A stretch of DNA of 12,251 bases from positions 1-12,251 of the forward strand of contig JANPPS010000243.1 of the NCBI GenBank assembly GCA_031428635.1. Reading direction: 5' to 3'. Each line of letters starts with the position of its first letter. The first letter of the stretch is position 1. The position numbers were made by a program, and so were the translations under genes. Shown here piece after piece: positions 7,346 to 12,251 of this stretch. Under the pieces are notes generated by a model. It saw only the letters and a program-made list of their open reading frames with translations. It was not told where the DNA came from and did no database searches. The stretch is from JANPPS01 sp031428635 (GTDB lineage: Bacteria; Pseudomonadota; Alphaproteobacteria; Acetobacterales; Acetobacteraceae).

Positions 7346-7708
7346 ATGCGGGTTTTGTTAATTGCGGGCTTTATGGTTGCGTTGCTTGCACCCGCCCAAG
7401 CGCAGATCTCTCCTCTCGGCGGGACAACAGGCGTCCCCGCGGGCGTGCAATCCCCGGCGCCTGGGACATCCCCCCGCGCCACGCGGCCTCCGTCCAGCCA
7501 CGGCGGCCGCACGTTGCAGGAGCGCTTTGAGAGGGCAAACACCGCCCGCGACGGGCGCCTTACTCCGGATCAGGCGGCGGCCATGCCCGCCGTTGCCCGC
7601 AACTTTGAGGCGATCGACGCGGGACGGAAGGGCTACGTCACGATCGACGACATCCGCACGTACAACCGCGCCAAGCGGGCCGAGCGTCAGGCGGAGAAGC
7701 GGCGGTAG
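7346..7708 (+). CDS. Small exported protein with degenerate EF-hand pair
   Basis: The 120-residue product starts with a signal peptide (MRVLLIAGFMVALLAP, predicted cleavage after AQA at residue 19), so it is probably periplasmic. A Pro/Gly/Ser-rich low-complexity stretch follows to about residue 55. Two EF-hand-like loops come next: NTARDGRLTPDQ (65-76) and DAGRKGYVTIDD (91-102). Both keep the central Gly and the hydrophobic eighth position. Both lack most acidic ligands, and neither has Glu at position 12, so strong calcium binding is doubtful. The C-terminus is Arg/Lys-rich. Possible starts are GTG 7337, ATG 7340 and ATG 7346. GGAG at 7334-7337 is eight bases from ATG 7346, which I chose. 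The gene touches the aldolase stop and is the last in the run. Similar short EF-hand proteins are familiar from Acetobacteraceae, with no known function. Confidence 0.75.
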   Translation: MRVLLIAGFMVALLAPAQAQISPLGGTTGVPAGVQSPAPGTSPRATRPPSSHGGRTLQERFERANTARDGRLTPDQAAAMPAVARNFEAIDAGRKGYVTIDDIRTYNRAKRAERQAEKRR

Positions 7709-7780
7709 GCTCGTTAGCTTGTTCGCTCGCGCGACAGCACTTCACGGTCTAATTTCGCCACGAGATTTTGCGTATCGTCG

Positions 7781-7815
7781 TTGAGCCACGGCTTCAGCTG
7801 TGATGCGAGGCTCAA
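7781..7815. repeat. Inverted repeat, 7-bp arms
   Basis: TTGAGCC (7781-7787) is perfectly matched by GGCTCAA (7809-7815) across a 21-nt spacer. Two further pairs (C7789-G7807, G7790-C7806) can form after an A-A mismatch. An A-rich patch follows on the + strand. It could be a weak transcript-end structure for the upstream run or a protein-binding site; without a T-run it is not a standard terminator. Confidence 0.5.
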
Positions 7816-7987
7816 TAAAAGGAAAATAATACGCCCGAATGGTCGTAATCAGGGCCGTCCTCGTTTCCCCTTTGCAGTCTAGTCGGGACAGTCGACCGCG
7901 GCTACGAATAGTGGCCTACGATGCCCTGAGCCGGGCGTGGGAGATCCCCACCCGGGTCGTTATTGCTGTGAGATGAACCGCGAAAGC

Positions 7988-8018
7988 CGGCCTGGCACCG
8001 TTTGGGGGGCACAGGCCG
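7988..8018. repeat. Hairpin in the leader of the acyl-CoA synthetase gene
   Basis: CGGCCTG (7988-7994) pairs with CAGGCCG (8012-8018). The inner bases can extend the stem, with GC pairing GC and CC pairing GG around a bulged A. The structure ends 28 nt before AGGAGG, so it would sit in the 5' untranslated leader. It does not cover the ribosome binding site itself. No known riboswitch class is recognisable. Confidence 0.45.
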
Positions 8019-8046
8019 ACGAGCCGGGTAAAATTCGAGTGTAACG

Positions 8047-8052
8047 AGGAGG
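8047..8052 (+). promoter_or_regulatory. Strong ribosome binding site for the acyl-CoA synthetase
   Basis: A full-consensus AGGAGG is placed eight bases before GTG 8061. It is the best Shine-Dalgarno sequence in the window and decides the GTG start. Confidence 0.85.
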
Positions 8053-8060
8053 GCGCGACC

Positions 8061-9740
8061 GTGTTGCACCAAACCGTCACCAAACCGGCGGGCCCGTACC
8101 GATCCGGCCTTGACCAGACAGAAGCGAATTATGCTGCGCTTTCGCCCCTGACGTTTCTTCGCAAGGCGGCCCTTGTCCATCCCAATCGCATTGCCCTCAT
8201 CCACGGCGAACAGCGCAGGACCTGGGCGGAGACCTATACGCGTTGCCGTCGCCTCGCCTCGGCTTTGCAGCGACGTGGGGTCAATCCGGGCGACACCGTG
8301 GCGGTCATAGCACCGAATATTCCCACCATTTATGAAGCGCATTTTGGCGTGCCGATGGCGGGCGCTGTGCTTAACACGCTGAATACTCGGCTCGATGCCG
8401 AGTCGATCGCTTTCCAACTCGCGCATGGCGAGGCCAAGGTTTTGATTGCCGACCGTGAGTTCAGCGCGACCGTCCGCCGCGCTCTAGACTTGATGGAACG
8501 GCGTCCGCTCGTGATTGACATCGACGATCCCCTGTACGACGGCGGCACACTGCTGGGTGAAACGGATTACGAAGCCCTACTGCAGGACGGTGATCCCGAT
8601 TTTGCGTGGGCGCTACCCGACGACGAGTGGGATGCCATCGCGCTCAATTACACGTCCGGCACGACCGGTAATCCCAAGGGCGTGGTCACGCATCACCGGG
8701 GCGCCTACTTGAACGCGGTGTCGAATATCGTGTCCTGGGGTATGCCGGCGCACTCGGTCTATCTGTGGACGTTGCCGATGTTTCATTGCAACGGCTGGTG
8801 TTTTCCGTGGACGATGGCAATCAACGCTGGAACGAATGTCTGCCTGCGGCGGGTCGATGCGGCGACGATTTTCAAGGCGATCAAGGACTGCGGTGTCACC
8901 CACATGTGCGGCGCGCCGATCGTCTACAACATGATGCTAAATGCCCCGGCGGAGCTGCATGCGGACCTTAGGCACACCGTCTGCGGCTTCATCGCCGGGG
9001 CCGCGCCGCCCGCGTCGACCATCGAGGGAATGCAACGCATCGGCTTCGACATCACGCACGTCTATGGATTGACGGAAACCTACGGCCCGGCCGCGGTCTG
9101 CGCCAAGCACGAGCGGTGGGCGGCATTGCCGAAGCCCGAGCAAGCGCGCTTGAACTCTCGCCAGGGCGTGTCCGGCCCGATGCAGGACCTCATGGCCGTG
9201 CTCGACCCGGCCACCATGCAGCCGGTGCCGCCGGATGGGGAGAGCATTGGCGAGATCATGTTTCGCGGTAACCTCACGATGAAAGGCTACCTCAAGAACC
9301 CGTCGGCCACCGCGGAAGCGTTCGCCGGGGGCTGGTTTCATACCGGAGACCTGGCCGTGGTCGAACCGGATGGCTACGTGCGGATCAAGGATCGTTCGAA
9401 AGACGTTATCATCTCCGGTGGCGAGAATATCTCCTCGGTCGAGGTGGAGGACACGCTGTATCGCCACGCGGCGGTGAACGCGGCGGCGGTGGTGGCCAAG
9501 CCGGACGTGAAATGGGGCGAAGTGCCCTGCGCGTTCATCGAACTAAAGCCAGGTGCTGAGGTTACAGCCATGGAGCTACGCGAATTCTGCCGCGGGCAGA
9601 TGGCGGGCTTTAAAGTGCCGAAAGCGTTCGTGTTCGGCCCCGTTCCAAAAACGTCGACCGGCAAAATCCAAAAATTCTTGCTGCGTGAACGGGCCAAGAC
9701 CGAGGGTGTCGCCGCGTCAGAGGGTACCGGCTTGGTTTAG
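8061..9740 (+). CDS. AMP-forming acyl-CoA synthetase (AMP-binding family, DmdB/AlkK-like)
   Basis: The 559-residue enzyme would activate a carboxylic acid with ATP to an acyl-adenylate and transfer it to CoA. All adenylate-forming motifs are present. The phosphate-binding loop is YTSGTTGNPKG (197-207) and the A5 motif is YGLTE (335-339). GGWFHTGD and IKDRSKDVIISGGENI mark the hinge and C-terminal lid, and the catalytic Lys535 lies in STGKIQK. The overall pattern, including THHRGAYLNA and MFHCNGW, resembles the branch containing DmdB (methylmercaptopropionate-CoA ligase) and AlkK-type medium-chain ligases. Substrate cannot be read from sequence. The GTG start is fixed by AGGAGG eight bases upstream. 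The gene stands alone, with its own leader, and its last 24 bases overlap the end of cinA on the other strand. Confidence 0.94.
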   Translation: MLHQTVTKPAGPYRSGLDQTEANYAALSPLTFLRKAALVHPNRIALIHGEQRRTWAETYTRCRRLASALQRRGVNPGDTVAVIAPNIPTIYEAHFGVPMAGAVLNTLNTRLDAESIAFQLAHGEAKVLIADREFSATVRRALDLMERRPLVIDIDDPLYDGGTLLGETDYEALLQDGDPDFAWALPDDEWDAIALNYTSGTTGNPKGVVTHHRGAYLNAVSNIVSWGMPAHSVYLWTLPMFHCNGWCFPWTMAINAGTNVCLRRVDAATIFKAIKDCGVTHMCGAPIVYNMMLNAPAELHADLRHTVCGFIAGAAPPASTIEGMQRIGFDITHVYGLTETYGPAAVCAKHERWAALPKPEQARLNSRQGVSGPMQDLMAVLDPATMQPVPPDGESIGEIMFRGNLTMKGYLKNPSATAEAFAGGWFHTGDLAVVEPDGYVRIKDRSKDVIISGGENISSVEVEDTLYRHAAVNAAAVVAKPDVKWGEVPCAFIELKPGAEVTAMELREFCRGQMAGFKVPKAFVFGPVPKTSTGKIQKFLLRERAKTEGVAASEGTGLV

Positions 9741-10187
9741 CAGGCCAAGGGCCTGTTGAACCGACGCCGCCCGGACCCCGTCGCGATCGCCAGGCAGTTG
9801 GCAGCACAGGGTCGTGACTGCGCCGCCCCGGACGGCTAGGCCAAACCAAACCGTGCCGACCGGCTTTTCCGCGCTGCCGCCACCCGGACCCGCGACGCCG
9901 GTGACGGACACGGCTACATGCGCGTCCGACCGGATCAGGGCACCGTCGGCCATTGCCGCCGCGACCGGCCCGCTAACGGCACCATGGGCCGTGATCAGCG
10001 CCGCGGGCACGCCCAGCATCGCGGTCTTGGCCGCGTTGGAATAGGTGACAAACCCGCGGTCCATAACGTCGGAGCTACCGGGTACTGCCGTCAGCGCGGC
10101 CGCGATCAGGCCGCCCGTGCAGCTTTCGGCCGTCACGATCATCCAGCCCCGCGCACGGTAAAGCGCCAAAACTTCTGTGACTGTCAT
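9717..10187 (-). CDS. CinA C-terminal-domain protein (nicotinamide-nucleotide amidase, PncC-like)
   Basis: The 156-residue product is the stand-alone CinA C-terminal domain. Characterised members deamidate nicotinamide mononucleotide to nicotinate mononucleotide in NAD salvage. Signature segments are AESCTGG (20-26), the GFVTYSNAAKTAMLGV stretch, and TGVAGPGGGSAEKPVG. The N-terminal molybdopterin-binding-like half found in full-length CinA is absent. ATG 10187 overlaps the pgpA stop as ATGA (10184-10187), which implies coupled translation. A longer frame exists up to 10397, but it lies inside pgpA and has no family resemblance. The stop (9717-9719) lies within the 3' end of the opposite-strand acyl-CoA synthetase. 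It may be annotated pncC or cinA. Confidence 0.92.
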   Translation of the reverse strand: MTVTEVLALYRARGWMIVTAESCTGGLIAAALTAVPGSSDVMDRGFVTYSNAAKTAMLGVPAALITAHGAVSGPVAAAMADGALIRSDAHVAVSVTGVAGPGGGSAEKPVGTVWFGLAVRGGAVTTLCCQLPGDRDGVRAASVQQALGLLNQAGTL

Positions 10188-10627
10188 AGCGGCGCCCCTG
10201 CCCATCGTGCCGCAATCAGCGCTAATGCCACCGCCACGCCGGCCAGAATATCGTCCGTCATGATACCGAATGCCCCACCCTGCCGGTCCGCCCAGCCGAT
10301 CGGCCCGGGCTTGATAATATCCAACAGCCGGAAGCCGATAAACGCCAGCAGCGCTCCCGATACCGTGACGCTGCCCAGCCCCAGCATAGCGATCCACTGG
10401 CCCGCGACCTCATCGATCACGACCCATGATGGATCGGCGTCCCGGTCCGGTACGCACTGGGGAATGGCTACGACTCCCGCTGCGCACGCAGCCAGCGAAG
10501 CCACCAGCAGCGCGCCCGGAAGGGCCATCAGCACAAGGCCCAGCAGCAATGCGGCCAGCGACCCCCACGTGCCGGGCGCGCGGGGCAGGGTGCCGACGCC
10601 GCCAAAGCTCGCTACCAGCCAGCTCAT
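10184..10627 (-). CDS. pgpA: Phosphatidylglycerophosphatase A
   Basis: This inner-membrane enzyme removes phosphate from phosphatidylglycerophosphate to make phosphatidylglycerol. The 147-residue product has the PgpA signatures in order: TLPRAPGTWGSLAA (13-26), IDEVAGQW (71-78), FRLLDIIKPGPIGWADR (99-115) and GIMTDDILAG (121-130). Hydrophobic stretches at about 24-57, 78-98 and 126-140 fit several membrane segments. ATG 10627 overlaps the slt stop as ATGA, and the 3' end overlaps cinA the same way. The protein is slightly short at the N-terminus compared with relatives near 160 residues, but all motifs are intact. Confidence 0.94.
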   Translation of the reverse strand: MSWLVASFGGVGTLPRAPGTWGSLAALLLGLVLMALPGALLVASLAACAAGVVAIPQCVPDRDADPSWVVIDEVAGQWIAMLGLGSVTVSGALLAFIGFRLLDIIKPGPIGWADRQGGAFGIMTDDILAGVAVALALIAARWAGAPL

Positions 10628-12251
10628 GGATTAGCCGCCGTTTGGGCCGGCAGGCGGGCACGGTAGACCGCGACGTTCTCCATCACGCGCTGCACGTAAT
10701 TACGGGTTTCGTTGAATGGAATAAGCTCGATCCAGTCGATCATGTCGATGCTGTCGCCCGAACCGGGTCGCGGGTCACCGTTGGCCGTGATCCAATCCTG
10801 CACCCGGCGCGGCCCGGCGTTGTAGGCGGCCAGCGCCAGCGGCCACGCGCCGAACTGATCCATCAGGCTGCGCAAATAGGCCGTACCCAGCCGCATGTTG
10901 ATGCCCGGTTCGGCCGTCAGAGCAGCCAGGTCCGGCTGCTCCCCCAACTTGCGGGCGACGGCGGTGGCGGTAGCGGGCATCAGCTGCATCAGGCCGCGCG
11001 CACCAGCGGGACTGACGATCTGCTCGTCGAAGCTGCTTTCCTGCCGCATCAGCGCTAGCACGATCGCAGGCTCGACCCCGGCTGGCGGAGCATATGGCAT
11101 GGGCCAGCCCGATTGGGGCAGCATCATGCCATCGCGCCCCGCCCGGCGCGCTACAGCCACCGCGAGGTCCGGCAGCCCCAGCCCGTTTGCCAGCGTCGCC
11201 AACATCGCGCGGCGGCCGGGCGACGGCATCAGGTCATCCAGCCGCAGCAGAAAGTTCCGGGACCGGCGCGGCTGGTTCCATGCGGTCAACAGAATGCTGG
11301 CATGGGCCAGGTCATGGACAATAAAGGCCTGCGCGTCAGCGATGTTCCAGGGTGGATCGGCAGCCTGAGCAAGCGTCGCGAGCGGCGCCTCACCTCCACG
11401 CGCCAATGCCTCCGCCGCGAGCTGCCCGTAATAGCTGACCGGCCATTGCGCCGCCGCGCGATAGGCGGGGGCCGGGTCTTGTTGCAGTGCCGTCAGCGCC
11501 CGGCCGCGCCAATATTGCGCCCGGCTTTGTGTCAGCACGGACGCCGACGCCTGCTTCAATCGGTCGAACCGCTCCAGCGCCGCCTGCGCCCGGCCCAGCC
11601 GCAGATTGAGCCAGCCCGTGAGGAACAGCTGATCCAGCGCCGGCTCGCCGACCAACCCGGGATCCTCGAGGACCTGTAGGGCCAGGGGACCCTCGCCCAG
11701 GCCCAATAGCCGGCGCCCGAGGCGGTTGCGCTCGTCCCACAGCGACACACGCCGCTCGGGCGGAGTGTGATTCAACACGGCGGCCTGGCCTATCCAGACC
11801 TGCGCCGCGTCCCGGTCCAACCCGGCGCGGCGGTACCAGCGGGCAAGCTCGAACAGGGTCGCCGGATCTGGGCGGACGATGCGGGCCAGGGCGGGGGCGG
11901 CCGGGTCGTCACGGCGCAGCGCTAGCCGGGCCTCGGCCTGGGCGCGGTCGGCCAGGTCGAGGCGGACCGCCTGCCGTGCGGCGGGGCTGCCGGGCGTGCC
12001 GGGGTCGGTCCAGGCCAGGCGGTCGAACCGACGCCACTGGTCCCCCCTGGTCAGCACGCGACCCCATTGCTTGACGAACGGCACCTCAGCCGGGCCATCC
12101 ACGCCGCGGACCCACGCCTCGCGGGTCGCAATGGCCGGGTCCGTGGGCGGCCGGGCGGCAGTGGCGCAGCGCAGCAGGGCGGCCGATGTATCGGGCGGGC
12201 GCTGCGCGCAGATCGTGGCGGCGGTACGGTCGTCCGGTTCGAGCGCCAGGG
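10624..12251 (-). CDS. Soluble lytic murein transglycosylase (Slt70-like), N-terminus outside window
   Basis: This is a periplasmic enzyme that cleaves peptidoglycan glycan strands to 1,6-anhydromuramyl products. The frame is open from the stop at 10624-10626 to the right edge. About 541 residues are visible, and the signal peptide and true start lie beyond. The N-terminal and middle parts are Ala/Leu/Arg-rich helical repeats like the superhelical ring of Slt70. The C-terminal SLT domain shows the catalytic Glu in MRQESSFD (codon 11038-11040), then GARGLMQLMPATA and AYNAGP. A GTG at 12102 could be mistaken for the start, but continuous helical-repeat-like sequence upstream (for example TREAWVRG) indicates it is internal. 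The gene is first in the slt-pgpA-cinA run; the 4-nt overlap with pgpA suggests co-expression. Confidence 0.92.
   Translation of the reverse strand, partial: LALEPDDRTAATICAQRPPDTSAALLRCATAARPPTDPAIATREAWVRGVDGPAEVPFVKQWGRVLTRGDQWRRFDRLAWTDPGTPGSPAARQAVRLDLADRAQAEARLALRRDDPAAPALARIVRPDPATLFELARWYRRAGLDRDAAQVWIGQAAVLNHTPPERRVSLWDERNRLGRRLLGLGEGPLALQVLEDPGLVGEPALDQLFLTGWLNLRLGRAQAALERFDRLKQASASVLTQSRAQYWRGRALTALQQDPAPAYRAAAQWPVSYYGQLAAEALARGGEAPLATLAQAADPPWNIADAQAFIVHDLAHASILLTAWNQPRRSRNFLLRLDDLMPSPGRRAMLATLANGLGLPDLAVAVARRAGRDGMMLPQSGWPMPYAPPAGVEPAIVLALMRQESSFDEQIVSPAGARGLMQLMPATATAVARKLGEQPDLAALTAEPGINMRLGTAYLRSLMDQFGAWPLALAAYNAGPRRVQDWITANGDPRPGSGDSIDMIDWIELIPFNETRNYVQRVMENVAVYRARLPAQTAANP

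Larger units (their letters stand above)
7709..8060. other. Intergenic region between the pdh run and the acyl-CoA synthetase
   Basis: This 352-nt stretch is the only sizeable gap in the window. It contains an inverted repeat at 7781-7815, an A-rich patch at about 7814-7830 that stands out from the GC-rich surroundings, a second hairpin at 7988-8018, and a strong ribosome binding site before GTG 8061. I see no hairpin followed by a T-run, so no classical terminator for the upstream run. I also could not find a -35/-10 pair with correct spacing. The promoter of the acyl-CoA synthetase must lie here or in the upstream genes. Two short ORFs (7839-7976 on +, 7714-7815 on -) lack supporting signals. 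Confidence 0.7.

Noticed and set aside
7714..7815. 33-codon - strand ORF from TTG 7815, ending ...SRERTS
   Set aside because: The composition looks protein-like, but the only start is TTG without a ribosome binding site and the frame is closed upstream; it might be a decayed gene tail, but I cannot support that from one sequence.
7781..7815. Rho-independent terminator for the pdh run
   Set aside because: The inverted repeat is followed by A-rich, not T-rich, sequence on the + strand, and no T-run follows it on the - strand either.
7931..7956. Hairpin around GTGGG-AGATC-CCCAC
   Set aside because: The core is only six pairs at most (G7937-C7951 inward), the outer arms do not pair cleanly, and no T-run follows; likely chance in GC-rich DNA.
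7839..7976. 45-codon + strand ORF (ATG 7839 to TGA 7976) in the intergenic region
   Set aside because: No ribosome binding site at usable distance (the AGGA near 7820 is about 15 nt away) and no recognisable family; it could be a small protein, but nothing supports it beyond being open.
10188..10397. N-terminal extension of cinA to 10397
   Set aside because: The extra 70 codons lie in another frame of pgpA, have no CinA-like motif, and the ATGA overlap at 10184-10187 gives a better start.
1..12251. Mobile element, CRISPR array, RNA gene or defence system
   Set aside because: No transposase, integrase, direct-repeat array, terminal inverted repeats, tRNA/rRNA-like segment or nuclease/helicase gene is present; coding content is continuous housekeeping genes with even composition.

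Overview
The window is about 12.2 kb of GC-rich, almost fully coding bacterial chromosome, and the genes point to an alphaproteobacterium. The E1-beta subunit of pyruvate dehydrogenase carries its own N-terminal lipoyl domain, and the pdh genes run straight into lipA and a Coq10/RatA-like gene. Both traits are typical of that class. The LipA sequence and the small secreted EF-hand-like protein look most like Rhodospirillales, probably Acetobacteraceae. That narrower placement rests on remembered family patterns, not on a search.

Positions 1-7708 (+) are one tightly packed run of eight genes: pdhA (5' end outside the window), pdhB, pdhC, lpdA, lipA, a Coq10/START-domain gene, a threonine-aldolase-family gene, and a small exported EF-hand-like protein. 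Neighbours are separated by 8 nt or less, or overlap by 1 to about 29 nt, so they are probably co-transcribed. The first four genes encode the whole pyruvate dehydrogenase complex. LipA supplies the lipoyl cofactor that the pdhB and pdhC lipoyl domains need, and the Coq10-like protein probably supports ubiquinone use in respiration. The threonine aldolase would link glycine and acetaldehyde chemistry to this acetyl-CoA hub. The exported protein has no obvious link.

Positions 7709-8060 form the only real intergenic gap (352 nt). It holds two inverted repeats, an A-rich patch and a strong ribosome binding site, but no gene I can defend. It leads into a monocistronic AMP-forming acyl-CoA synthetase (8061-9740, +).

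Positions 9717-12251 (-) carry a converging three-gene run, slt > pgpA > cinA (C-terminal/PncC type), coupled by two ATGA stop-start overlaps. Its last gene overlaps the acyl-CoA synthetase tail to tail by 24 nt. The slt gene is open through the right edge of the window.

I found no mobile element, CRISPR array, RNA gene or defence-like cassette. This is a housekeeping region. The most useful observations are a divergent threonine-aldolase active site, a Glu in place of the usual Asp in the E1-alpha thiamine-diphosphate motif, several start-site decisions, the structured leader before the acyl-CoA synthetase, and the convergent overlap.
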